Virus record (IMG/VR): IMGVR_UViG_3300020183_004356
Location: 1 to 56,560 of that record
Source: a virus
Length of the DNA stretch: 56,560 nt
Reading direction: 5' to 3' (one strand)
Below the pieces are notes generated by a model. It was not told where the DNA came from, did not search any database, and saw only the letters and a list, made by a program, of their open reading frames with translations. Positions 1-7,455 of the stretch are shown piece after piece (position 1 is the first letter of the stretch; each line of letters starts with the position of its first letter). A program made the translations under genes and the position numbers.

Positions 1-158
1 TAAATTATAGTAAAACAGTCATTTTTATTTAATTTAAACGATTCTATTACCCATGATATAATTTTTTTTCCAAAAACAGGAGTTAATACTTTTGGTAAAT
101 TATAGTCTGCAATTTTAAATCGTTCTCCTTTTCCTCCAAGTGGAATCACTATATTCAT
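1..158 (-). CDS. Sugar-phosphate nucleotidyltransferase, N-terminal part (runs off the left edge)
   Basis: Only the first 52 codons are visible, from the ATG at 156-158. The protein opens MNIVIPLGGKGERF and continues to LPKVLTPVFGKKI. This is the G-G-x-G-x-R-F and P-K-x-L signature of the NTP-transferase family (RmlA, GlmU, GalU type), which joins a nucleotide to a sugar 1-phosphate. It starts 31 bases after the GT2 gene ends on the same strand, so I infer that it supplies an activated sugar to the neighbouring glycosyltransferases. The sugar and nucleotide cannot be told from this fragment. Confidence 0.75.
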   Translation of the reverse strand, partial: MNIVIPLGGKGERFKIADYNLPKVLTPVFGKKIISWVIESFKLNKNDCFTII

Positions 159-189
159 GTTATTTGAAATTTGTATTTTTTAGGATTAT

Positions 190-858
190 TCACAATCCTC
201 TATTTTCTTCCTCTGTAAAGTCTCTATTATATCTTAAATTTGTGTTTTCTTGTTTTTCAATTGTTTTATTATGAATTAATGCAAAATCAAGATCCTCTGG
301 AAATCTAGAATATGTCTTTGTATGTTCAATTCGTTCATGTAATTTTCTTTCCCATTTTATATATTCTTTATTTTGAAAAATTCTACTTTGATAATCCGGC
401 CAATTAACAATCTTTCTATCTTTATATTCCGTCAGTCTCCATCCCCACTTATTTGCATGTTGTTGAGTAACACCAACAAAATCGTTAATTCTTGGAATCC
501 AGAACAATTCAACATCTTCGTTTTCTTTCAAAATATCTTTTAAGTTTTCCATTAAAATTTTCGAGGGAATTTCATCGGCATCAATTTGAAATACCCATTT
601 TCCTTTGCACAAAGATTTTCCATAATTTTTATGTTCGCCATAATTTTTATCTAAATGGTGTTTATAAACTTTAAAAAATCCATTAGAATTTTTTTCTACA
701 TTTTGCAAAACCGACAAAGTATCCACGTCATCGCTATAATCGTCTAAAATAATAGTTTCTGCGTCATCCTTGTATTTGAAAAGAGTGTCAAATAAAAATT
801 GTAATGAATATCCTTCATTTTTACACGTAACTAAATAACTTATAAAAGGTTTATTCAC
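190..858 (-). CDS. Family 2 glycosyltransferase
   Basis: A 222-aa protein with a GT-A fold. The N-terminus (ISYLVTCKNEGYSLQ) is the usual first strand and nucleotide-binding loop, an acidic pair DD lies near residues 39-40, and the metal-binding DxD appears as DADE at 93-96 in KWVFQIDADEIP. These are typical of GT2 enzymes that transfer a sugar from a nucleotide sugar in the cytoplasm. No membrane segment is seen. It follows the GT4 gene by three bases and is probably co-transcribed with it. Acceptor and sugar are unknown; likely roles are phage DNA or virion glycosylation or modification of the host surface. Confidence 0.85.
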   Translation of the reverse strand: MNKPFISYLVTCKNEGYSLQFLFDTLFKYKDDAETIILDDYSDDVDTLSVLQNVEKNSNGFFKVYKHHLDKNYGEHKNYGKSLCKGKWVFQIDADEIPSKILMENLKDILKENEDVELFWIPRINDFVGVTQQHANKWGWRLTEYKDRKIVNWPDYQSRIFQNKEYIKWERKLHERIEHTKTYSRFPEDLDFALIHNKTIEKQENTNLRYNRDFTEEENRGL

Positions 859-861
859 AAT

Positions 862-2190
862 CTATGACGTGACCGTTGTTGTCTTTTCCGTTTGTATTTT
901 ACTAATTTTCGGTAGTTCAATCTTCTTTAACTTCGGCAAAACAATTTTCTTTTCAACTGCAAATTCAGGAACATGTTTATCCAACATAGCGTGAAACTGT
1001 TTGTCTATGGCCGACTCGTTAAATTTTTCAACTAAACTTGTTACTGATTCTTCAGACTTTTTCAAAAGCTTATCATAATTAACAATCATCCCCACAAATT
1101 TTTCTTTGGCTTTTTCATAATCAACATAAAACCAACTTGATTCTTTGATAAGATACTGATTTACTGATTCTGGTGAAATTGTTTTGACGTCTCCTCTCAA
1201 TAAATATGAATTGTCTTTATTTAGAAATTCTAAGTGTCCGCTCCAATCAGATGCCATCACCGGCTTGCCGCTCATTGCAGATAACAATAATGGATGTCCG
1301 TATCCTTCTCCATGCGTAAAACTCACATGACACTTAACCTTTTTATGATTAAATAATGCATTCATTTCAACGTCACTCAATTCGCCGTGTAGTAAATACA
1401 CGTTGGGTAAATCTCCGTTCACATCATTTTTAATTTGATTTATCTTGGATAGACATTCATATTTATCAATTTTAGAAAAAGTAGCTCCGCTCGTTTTTAA
1501 TATCAAAGCAGGCCTGTATTTTGAATTTTTGAAAGTTTCTAAAAATGTCTTGATTAACATTCCTATATCTTTTCTATCTCCATATGCAGAGCCGTGCGTC
1601 CATTGTCCTACAAACAAAAAACAAAAATCTTCTTTTATGTTTGAAAGCTCATTTTCTATTGATGAAACGGTTTCATCGGTTTTTTTATATATGTTAGTAT
1701 TAACTCCCCAATTAACTACTTCTGTCGGTTTTATTAACTTAATTTCTTCTTTTTGTCCATTCGGATGTTGTTTTAAAAAATTTACTTTTTCAAATACTTC
1801 TTTTACAAATTTAGAAAGAACAAAATTTACATTCATTCGGTTCATTCCTTCAATCCAATCTCCTGATGGAATAGTTGTCTCTATTCCTGCCGTCATACCA
1901 ATATTAAATTTTGCTGGGGATTGGAATTCGCTGGGAATACTAATTTGAATAAATAATTCTGGTTGTTTATTCAAAGGTTCACGAATAATTCTGTTAAATA
2001 ACTCCTTTTCGACCACATCCGTAATTTCTTCCGCACTATTTTTAGATGGACATGCTCCCCATCTTGTTGGCGCAATTCTTAAATCAAATTTATCATAACG
2101 TAACATCGATTTAGCCATTGCCATACTCCACTCACCATATCCGCTTCTAGTAAAAAGTGGAGACTGTAATATACAAATTGGTTTACTCAT
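862..2190 (-). CDS. GT-B fold glycosyltransferase (GT4/GT1-like)
   Basis: A 442-aa protein. The second Rossmann domain starts near residue 190 (FCFLFVGQWTHG), and the donor-binding block HGEGYGHPLLLSAMSGKPV spans about 293-311, with the E and G-x-P-x-x-S-A pattern of GT4 enzymes. The first 100 residues contain a start typical of these proteins (ICILQSPLFTRSGYGEW). The tail from about 415 is rich in K, P and T and looks disordered. It lies five bases from the dUTPase gene in the same transcription unit. It would transfer sugar from a nucleotide-activated donor. Donor and acceptor cannot be predicted. Confidence 0.85.
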   Translation of the reverse strand: MSKPICILQSPLFTRSGYGEWSMAMAKSMLRYDKFDLRIAPTRWGACPSKNSAEEITDVVEKELFNRIIREPLNKQPELFIQISIPSEFQSPAKFNIGMTAGIETTIPSGDWIEGMNRMNVNFVLSKFVKEVFEKVNFLKQHPNGQKEEIKLIKPTEVVNWGVNTNIYKKTDETVSSIENELSNIKEDFCFLFVGQWTHGSAYGDRKDIGMLIKTFLETFKNSKYRPALILKTSGATFSKIDKYECLSKINQIKNDVNGDLPNVYLLHGELSDVEMNALFNHKKVKCHVSFTHGEGYGHPLLLSAMSGKPVMASDWSGHLEFLNKDNSYLLRGDVKTISPESVNQYLIKESSWFYVDYEKAKEKFVGMIVNYDKLLKKSEESVTSLVEKFNESAIDKQFHAMLDKHVPEFAVEKKIVLPKLKKIELPKISKIQTEKTTTVTS

Positions 2191-2195
2191 ATAAA

Positions 2196-2876
2196 TTAAT
2201 TTTCTCTTTCTTTTATTAAATCGCTATATCGTTTCCTTGGTGCAGAAACATTTGTTTTTTCATACATCTTTATTAAGTGTTCAGGAATCGAAACTTTATT
2301 TTTTTCGGTATTATTTTCAGTGGTGCTCCCAAATCCACCTTTACCTCTTTCGGTGGAGTCTAAAACATTCACTAATTCAAATATAACATTTTCTATTTGA
2401 GTTACTTTTAATTGGCATATAGTATCGCCTTTTTTATAAATTTTATTTAAATTTGGTCGGCCTACAATTAAAGCTGATCCTGTATTTGGTTCCGTTGTGG
2501 GAACATATAGAAAATCGTCGGGTTGCCAAATATATTTGAATCTTAATAATATTTCTCCTCTATAATCCGCGTCAATTAAACATATCGAGTTGGCCAACAT
2601 CAAATTATACTTGGATATTGAAGATCTGGGAAAACCTAAAATATCATAATCAGATATATTATTCATTTGAACCGAAGTAAACAAATTGGTTCTATATTGA
2701 ATATAATCAATTGATTTATAATAGTATCCTGATCCGTCTTTATTTTGTTTTGTTCCAACAATTTCTGGTTCCGATGTAGCAATTATATCTCGGCCCGTCG
2801 AACGAGATGTGGCCGGTTTTGGCAATTTTTCTTCTGACGAATACGTTTCATTCTTTAAAATTTGAATTTTTGTCAT
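2196..2876 (-). CDS. dut: dUTPase (deoxyuridine triphosphatase)
   Basis: Hydrolyses dUTP to dUMP and pyrophosphate, keeping uracil out of phage DNA and feeding dTMP synthesis. Several dUTPase motifs are visible in order: PRSS in GFPRSSISKYNLML (motif 2), IDADYRGEI (motif 3), and the glycine-rich C-terminal motif 5 as RGKGGFGSTT. At 226 aa it is longer than the usual 140-160 aa, with inserted segments between motifs and about 45 extra residues after motif 5, where the active-site arm normally ends the protein. It sits between two glycosyltransferase genes, so operon order is mixed. The ATG start lacks a clear Shine-Dalgarno sequence. Confidence 0.9.
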   Translation of the reverse strand: MTKIQILKNETYSSEEKLPKPATSRSTGRDIIATSEPEIVGTKQNKDGSGYYYKSIDYIQYRTNLFTSVQMNNISDYDILGFPRSSISKYNLMLANSICLIDADYRGEILLRFKYIWQPDDFLYVPTTEPNTGSALIVGRPNLNKIYKKGDTICQLKVTQIENVIFELVNVLDSTERGKGGFGSTTENNTEKNKVSIPEHLIKMYEKTNVSAPRKRYSDLIKEREN

Positions 2877-2896
2877 ATTTTAATAATTATAAGTTT

Positions 2897-3880
2897 TTAT
2901 TTCACATTTTCAATTTCTTTTATTTCACGCATAATTTTGTCCACATCAATTTTTGGCATTTTAAATCCCAAACAATTTTTTGGCATTTTATGGCCAACAT
3001 GTTCGGTCGGAGTGTGCAGTGAAAACGATTTCTCAGGAACAAAATTTTCTAGTGTAAAATCCATGGCTTTAATAAATTGGTGCGCAAGATTTTTATGATT
3101 TAACCCCCCCTCATTCATAGCCCATCGGCGACCTTCTAATCCAAACTTTTCTCGAATTTCTTCGGACATCATATACCAATACATCATTGCGTTAGCCACA
3201 TCTTCCCATTTGCACAAATCATCAAAAATGTATGGCGTTGGTGGTGACCCCTGAACTACTCTAGTTACCGGCCATATTGGTTTGGCCCACACACCGTGAC
3301 GGCTATATTTTTTTTCGTTATTTGATGAGAAATCAACATCAAATTCTACTGGATTTCCTTCATCATCTAGTTGACCAATTTGATCTTGTAATCCTCCTGT
3401 AACATTTACAATAACAGGAGTTCCTGCCATTATAGATTCTGCTACGCTCAACCCAAACCCTTCATTTGAACTGACGTTAATCGTTACATCTGCGATATTA
3501 TAAAGAACATTCATATCTTCAGGCGAAAATCTATCTTGAATTACCAAAAAATTATGATCTGGTAAAAACGCTTCTTGAATAGCTTTTAAATCGGTGCCGG
3601 CATCTAATACTTGTTCGGTATGACATACCAAAATACATTTTTCCGATTTTTCTTTTGGTAAATTGTCACAAAACATTTTGAACGCCAATGCTATATTAGA
3701 TGTTCTTTTTCTTTGAATGTTTCTACTATTGTAAAAAAATACAAAATCATAATCAATATCTTTAAAAATATTTTTTTTCATCACGACGAGTTTCTCGTCG
3801 GTTTTATTTAGTGGTTTAAATACTTCACTATTAATTCCATGAGGAACGTAATGTAATAGATGTTTTCCTTTTACTGACAT
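2897..3880 (-). CDS. GT4-like glycosyltransferase, C-terminal (donor-binding) half
   Basis: A 327-aa protein beginning MSVKGKHLLHYVPHGINSEV. 'VPHGIN..VF.P' is normally found in the middle of a GT4 enzyme, just at the domain junction. It then carries the donor-binding block SSNEGFGLSVAESIMAGTPV. The missing first domain is encoded by the gene directly upstream (3891-4436). The ATG is preceded by AAGGAAAAAT, a reasonable ribosome site, so it can be made as a separate chain. The start is out of frame with the upstream gene by one base, so either a true two-chain enzyme or a single-base frameshift in one ancestral gene is possible. Confidence 0.8.
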   Translation of the reverse strand: MSVKGKHLLHYVPHGINSEVFKPLNKTDEKLVVMKKNIFKDIDYDFVFFYNSRNIQRKRTSNIALAFKMFCDNLPKEKSEKCILVCHTEQVLDAGTDLKAIQEAFLPDHNFLVIQDRFSPEDMNVLYNIADVTINVSSNEGFGLSVAESIMAGTPVIVNVTGGLQDQIGQLDDEGNPVEFDVDFSSNNEKKYSRHGVWAKPIWPVTRVVQGSPPTPYIFDDLCKWEDVANAMMYWYMMSEEIREKFGLEGRRWAMNEGGLNHKNLAHQFIKAMDFTLENFVPEKSFSLHTPTEHVGHKMPKNCLGFKMPKIDVDKIMREIKEIENVK

Positions 3881-3890
3881 ATTTTTCCTT

Positions 3891-4436
3891 TTAATTTTTG
3901 ATTAACTTTCCATCTGTGTTAAACTCGCCGTCTACGGTTAGACAGTTTTCCGGTCTGAGCACCCACTTATTTATATTCATAGTTTGTTTACTAATAGAAA
4001 ATAACGTGTCGCAGCTTTCATAAAAAGGTCGATTCCACATAGGATATGGAATGTCATCCCAAATGTTAAGATACGTCAATGGAATTTTTTGTCTAATCTT
4101 TTTTTCAAGTTGATACAACCACCCCCAAAATCTAGGATCGGTAAAGTGTAAAATTGCGTCAGGCTTTTCCATATTCATAACCGCCATTAATACATCTTCA
4201 TTGCCATATCCGTCTACCGGGTACAATTTTAAATATGCGTCTTGTAGTTTTGTATATTCGTTTGCGGCAGCTGACATGTCTATTATTTTTCCCTTTTCGT
4301 AATGATTAATTGCGCCTGCGATTTGTACCCAATCATAATGGTGAATTGTGTTTAAAACAAGTTCACGTGATTGACAAGCAATTCCACTAAACATTCTTAA
4401 ATCGTCGCTCAGTAATAATATTTTTTTCTTTTTCAT
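3891..4436 (-). CDS. GT4-like glycosyltransferase, N-terminal half
   Basis: A 181-aa protein. It begins KKKILLLSDDLRMFSGIACQ, a typical first strand of a GT-B fold, and ends in SKQTMNINKWVL..ENCLTVDGEF, the point at which a complete GT4 would cross into its second domain. The next gene, ten bases on, supplies that second domain. Alone it lacks the nucleotide-sugar site, so it should be inactive unless it pairs with the downstream product. The TAA stop is followed by AAGGA, which may allow coupled re-initiation. Confidence 0.78.
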   Translation of the reverse strand: MKKKKILLLSDDLRMFSGIACQSRELVLNTIHHYDWVQIAGAINHYEKGKIIDMSAAANEYTKLQDAYLKLYPVDGYGNEDVLMAVMNMEKPDAILHFTDPRFWGWLYQLEKKIRQKIPLTYLNIWDDIPYPMWNRPFYESCDTLFSISKQTMNINKWVLRPENCLTVDGEFNTDGKLIKN

Positions 4437-4451
4437 TTTAAATCATGTAAG

Positions 4452-4631
4452 TCAAGGAGTTTTTACGCCACTAGAATTATAATCTTCAATAATTGCTTTT
4501 ATTTCCGATTCAATGTCTTTGATTTTTTCTTTGTATCCCGCATTAACATCTTTTTGATCTAACTTAACCTTTATTAATTGTTCAGTCAATTCGTATACCT
4601 TTTGTTCAGCTTGTTGTTTTGTCAATTTCAT
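4452..4631 (-). CDS. Small coiled-coil protein, 59 aa
   Basis: Opens MKLTKQQAEQKVYELTEQLI and ends SSGVKTP. It is highly charged with heptad-like spacing and looks like one long helix or coiled coil. The ATG lies inside the last codons of the 63-aa gene upstream (26-base overlap), which suggests translational coupling. No family is recognised. The reading frame, the compact packing and a codon pattern like its neighbours support it as a real small gene. Confidence 0.6.
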   Translation of the reverse strand: MKLTKQQAEQKVYELTEQLIKVKLDQKDVNAGYKEKIKDIESEIKAIIEDYNSSGVKTP

Positions 4632-4797
4632 ATGATTTTACTTTATAACTTCCGGATATTGCATCTAAAATTGCTTTTTCAGCAAATCGATTCATTTTAT
4701 AACCATTATCATCGCAAAATTCTTTGAGAAGATCTCGTATTGTAGTCGAAACTTGTATAGATGTTTTATCGTTATTATCCGTCATTTGATAATACAT
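4606..4797 (-). CDS. Small ribbon-helix-helix-like protein, 63 aa
   Basis: After a short leader the sequence reads TSIQVSTTIRDLLKEFCDDN followed by a helix containing NRFAEKAILDAISG. One beta strand and two helices with this spacing fit a ribbon-helix-helix (Arc/MetJ/CopG-type) DNA-binding protein, so it may be a small repressor. An in-frame ATG at 4783-4785 (MTDNNDK) is an alternative start giving 59 aa. Neither start has a good Shine-Dalgarno sequence. It overlaps the next small gene by 26 bases. The function call is from fold pattern only. Confidence 0.55.
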   Translation of the reverse strand: MYYQMTDNNDKTSIQVSTTIRDLLKEFCDDNGYKMNRFAEKAILDAISGSYKVKSYEIDKTTS

Positions 4798-4838
4798 AGT
4801 ATTAAACTTTAGAAAAGATTAGAAAAAATTAGAAAAAA

Positions 4839-5591
4839 TTAGAATTCATTTAATATATTTTTCCAATTAAAAACCAACGGTTTTACAAAAACTATCTTTT
4901 TTTTACTTTCAGTAACCTTATATCCACTCTTGCTATATTCGCCTAAATAACTTCCGTATTTTTTCAAACACTCTTCTTTATTTTCTCTAGCCAGTCTGCC
5001 TCGTTCGCCTTTTTCTTTAGCCCATAAAAGTAAAGGAGACTTTTGAATACTTGATCCTGAGGTCATTCCTATTTCAATCCAATTGTCAGCTTTATAACAG
5101 CTGCCGTTTCTATTGGCATTTCCATTATATTCAACGTCTCTTTCAGGTTGTACGAATGTTTCTATTAAAATTAGATTATCATTATAACGTTCTTTCCAAT
5201 CTCTGCGTCCAGAAATTCTTAACTGTTTTAAAGTTGAACTCGCAATGTTTTTTATAGTGGCGTTTTTTTGAATTATGCAAAATCTACTATTATTTGCTAC
5301 TTTGTTAAGATGTTTCATTTTTGTTGTATTATTCCACCCAATATAATTATCTCTACACGCTACCGCAATTGTAGCACTACTTAAACCAACGGCTCCTACA
5401 AAATTTCCACTCTTAGATTCGTATACCAAATATCTTATGTTTCTAGTCGGAGAATCTTTATATTTCACATAAGAATGATATTGATTTATAGTGTCTCTAA
5501 ATAATTTATTTTGCCGTGAATTTTCACAGTTAAATAGTATAATATTATCCTTAACTGATTCTATATTAAAAAAACTGTGATTGTAAATCAT
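4839..5591 (-). CDS. DUF4338/DruA-like protein
   Basis: A 250-aa protein. Landmarks match my recollection of the DUF4338 family, which includes DruA of the Druantia anti-phage system: NFVGAVGLSSATI at about 63-75, RDNYIGW at 80-86, ANNSRF at 99-104, IASSTLKQL at 116-124, DWKERY at 131-136, IETFVQP at 143-149, and GSCYKADNWIEIGMTSG at 163-179. Biochemical activity of phage stand-alone members is unknown to me. The start overlaps the stop of the dNMP kinase gene by four bases (ATGA), so the two are co-translated. It is too short to include the helicase or other partners of Druantia, and none is encoded nearby. A diverged relative lies at 8435-9622. Confidence 0.62.
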   Translation of the reverse strand: MIYNHSFFNIESVKDNIILFNCENSRQNKLFRDTINQYHSYVKYKDSPTRNIRYLVYESKSGNFVGAVGLSSATIAVACRDNYIGWNNTTKMKHLNKVANNSRFCIIQKNATIKNIASSTLKQLRISGRRDWKERYNDNLILIETFVQPERDVEYNGNANRNGSCYKADNWIEIGMTSGSSIQKSPLLLWAKEKGERGRLARENKEECLKKYGSYLGEYSKSGYKVTESKKKIVFVKPLVFNWKNILNEF

Positions 5592-6238
5592 ACTATTTTA
5601 GTTAAAACATCGTCTACTGTTTTTAATAATATTTCATCTTTTAAAGCTAAACTGTATAATTCGTGGGTTCTATCAGTGGAATCTTCCCATTCAATTTGAA
5701 TATCACTGCCACGTTTAATAATTGGATCATTTATCATTTCTTGATCATTTGCTGGCTCCATATATAACTTTTTTTGTTGTGGTTGTTGAAACCGATTTGT
5801 TTTCATTCCTGCAAAGTAATATTTAGACAGATGAACAAGTGTACCTTTTAATTCGTTTTTTATCCAATAAACCTCATCCTTATCGTAGATAGAATATCTA
5901 ATGTCCGTAATTATGTTTATATCCGCATTTGATTTTTCAAGATCTTTTTGCAACATTTCTATCCAATATCTTCCTTCTGTTTGTTTTCTTTTTATGCCGC
6001 CATACCATACTAATAAAGGTCTAAATACATTTTTTTCCTCTGTTAATTCAGACCACACGTTCATATTTAGTTTTTCTTTAACAAACTGTTCACAATCTTT
6101 TTTCAAATAATACGCCAGTGCAAAAGATTTGCAGGTTTTGTTATATTTTTCTTTTAAAATATTACTTGCAATATCTGCAAATAAATTTTTGCCTGTTCTA
6201 GCTACTCCGCCAATACCTATAATTTTTTTATTCTTCAT
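5588..6238 (-). CDS. Deoxynucleoside monophosphate kinase-like P-loop protein
   Basis: A 216-aa protein. The N-terminus KKIIGIGGVARTGKNLFADI is a P-loop of the nucleoside monophosphate kinase type and resembles T4 gp1, which phosphorylates dGMP, dTMP and hydroxymethyl-dCMP. The residue after the P-loop lysine is N rather than S or T. Later SNADINIITDIRY fits the conserved D-x-R region of such kinases. With dUTPase and ribonucleotide reductase in the same window it would serve dNTP supply. It overlaps the gp62-like gene by 11 bases at its start. Substrate assignment is inferred. Confidence 0.68.
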   Translation of the reverse strand: MKNKKIIGIGGVARTGKNLFADIASNILKEKYNKTCKSFALAYYLKKDCEQFVKEKLNMNVWSELTEEKNVFRPLLVWYGGIKRKQTEGRYWIEMLQKDLEKSNADINIITDIRYSIYDKDEVYWIKNELKGTLVHLSKYYFAGMKTNRFQQPQQKKLYMEPANDQEMINDPIIKRGSDIQIEWEDSTDRTHELYSLALKDEILLKTVDDVLTKIV

Positions 6239-6713
6239 CTTTATTTATAATTTTATCTATTTGTTTATCTTCCATTCCATATCCTCTACAATCCTCGTAT
6301 AGTCGATTCAGTCCTATTTCAGTCTTGGACATAATCTCACAATATTCGTTAGCTTCAGATTTGCTTATCCGATATCTATCACTAATTAACTCTAGAATAG
6401 ATTTATTAAATTTTTTATTTTTACTTTTTATATAAGGTGTAAATTTAACGGGTTTAATAACTTCACAACAAACTTTATAAAAAGATTTACTGTCCATTTT
6501 ATCAAAAATTTTACTAAGATAACATACTTCGTCAATCACGTTTGGATCCATGCTTAAAAATCTACAAATCATATAATGATTAAATGATTTTTTTTCTACG
6601 TCTGTTAAACTATCGTAATAACCCGGATTTTTTACGTTCCTTATTTGATTAATATGATCAAACAATCCTTTTGGTTTAACTTTATTTTCGTTCGTTTGTT
6701 TTTTTCTTGCCAT
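6228..6713 (-). CDS. Clamp-loader small subunit (T4 gp62-like)
   Basis: A 161-aa protein. Sequence LFDHINQIRNVKNPGYYDSL near the start, then SFNHYMICRFLSMDP, and a C-terminal ILELISDRYRISKSEANEYC, follow the layout of gp62 proteins of marine T4-like phages and match T4 gp62 in its C-terminal helices. gp62 joins gp44 to load the sliding clamp (gp45) at primer ends. gp44, gp45 and a family B polymerase are not in this window. The first 15 residues are basic and likely disordered. Confidence 0.72.
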   Translation of the reverse strand: MARKKQTNENKVKPKGLFDHINQIRNVKNPGYYDSLTDVEKKSFNHYMICRFLSMDPNVIDEVCYLSKIFDKMDSKSFYKVCCEVIKPVKFTPYIKSKNKKFNKSILELISDRYRISKSEANEYCEIMSKTEIGLNRLYEDCRGYGMEDKQIDKIINKDEE

Positions 6714-6951
6714 AAATTATTTTAATGCATTTATTAATATTATCATTCAATACATTTTGATTTTGTTTTAAATCATCTATATTTTTTCTAAATGTAATAT
6801 TGTTTTCGTCTTGTATTATAAAGTTTTTACTTACAAATTGTTTATTTGTCAAAATAAAATACACCGTTGCTCCTAAAAACAACGGTGTAATATTTTGAAA
6901 CCAAAAACAAATAAGTGATACGCCAAAACTAATTATAATTGGAATAATCAT
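6682..6951 (-). CDS. Small membrane protein, 89 aa
   Basis: The first 35 residues (IIPIIISFGVSLICFWF, then TPLFLGATVYFIL) form two close hydrophobic segments, followed by a charged C-terminal half with coiled-coil character. This topology suggests an inner-membrane hairpin with a cytoplasmic tail. It overlaps the clamp-loader gene by 32 bases. No family is recognised; a holin-like or spanin-like role cannot be argued from sequence alone. Confidence 0.6.
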   Translation of the reverse strand: MIIPIIISFGVSLICFWFQNITPLFLGATVYFILTNKQFVSKNFIIQDENNITFRKNIDDLKQNQNVLNDNINKCIKIIYGKKKTNERK

Positions 6952-6979
6952 TCATTTATTTACTTGCTTACGTGCTTGA

Positions 6980-7189
6980 TTAAGCTGCCAATCTAGTAGC
7001 CTTGGTCAGAACCTTTCTCAAGGTGTTAATTTGATGTCCATTCAAATCAATTCGGACATCATCAGATTTAATTGTTAGACGATTACGACCCTTAGAACCA
7101 GCATAAGATTGATTAATATATGTGGCCACATTGCCATAATCGGCACGAACAAACACGCTCTTTTTTCTATCGTTCTTAATAACTTGCAT
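6980..7189 (-). CDS. Small conserved-looking protein, 69 aa
   Basis: Start chosen at the ATG at 7187-7189 because it is preceded by AAAGGGGAAAAAAAT, one of the clearest Shine-Dalgarno sites in the window. A longer frame would need a GTG at 7225. The protein MQVIKNDRKKSVFVRADYGN... is basic, with no membrane segment or recognised motif. It is the first gene after a 266-base gap, and so may be expressed from its own promoter. Function unknown. Confidence 0.6.
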   Translation of the reverse strand: MQVIKNDRKKSVFVRADYGNVATYINQSYAGSKGRNRLTIKSDDVRIDLNGHQINTLRKVLTKATRLAA

Positions 7190-7455
7190 ATTTTTTTCCC
7201 CTTTGTTTTTATTTTCAATCTTCACACAATGTAAAGATTAAATATTATGTTTTATAGTTTAGTTCAAAAATTACATTAGTCAACAGTAAATTTGATATAA
7301 AAATTTATTATATTTTTATGTTATAATTAACTCTGCACGTGAATTAATCCACGATGTATTTCTCTATTAGTTAAGTTATTCATTATATATAAATTATTTT
7401 AATATTTTTATTTTCGGCATTTATTGTTTAATCTTCATAATTTAAAGGTTATATT
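7190..7455. other. Intergenic region with possible promoter upstream of the 69-aa gene
   Basis: About 266 bases, very AT-rich. On the minus strand it holds TTGACT at 7278-7283 and TATAAA at 7251-7256, but the 21-base spacing is too long for a standard sigma-70 promoter, so the match is weak. Another minus-strand reading frame of only 18 codons (MNNLTNREIHRG...) is present at about 7317-7373 and I do not call it. No terminator hairpin or RNA gene is evident. Confidence 0.3.

Noticed and set aside
4839-5591. A complete Druantia defence system
   Set aside because: Only a DruA-like protein is present. No large helicase or other Dru gene lies nearby.
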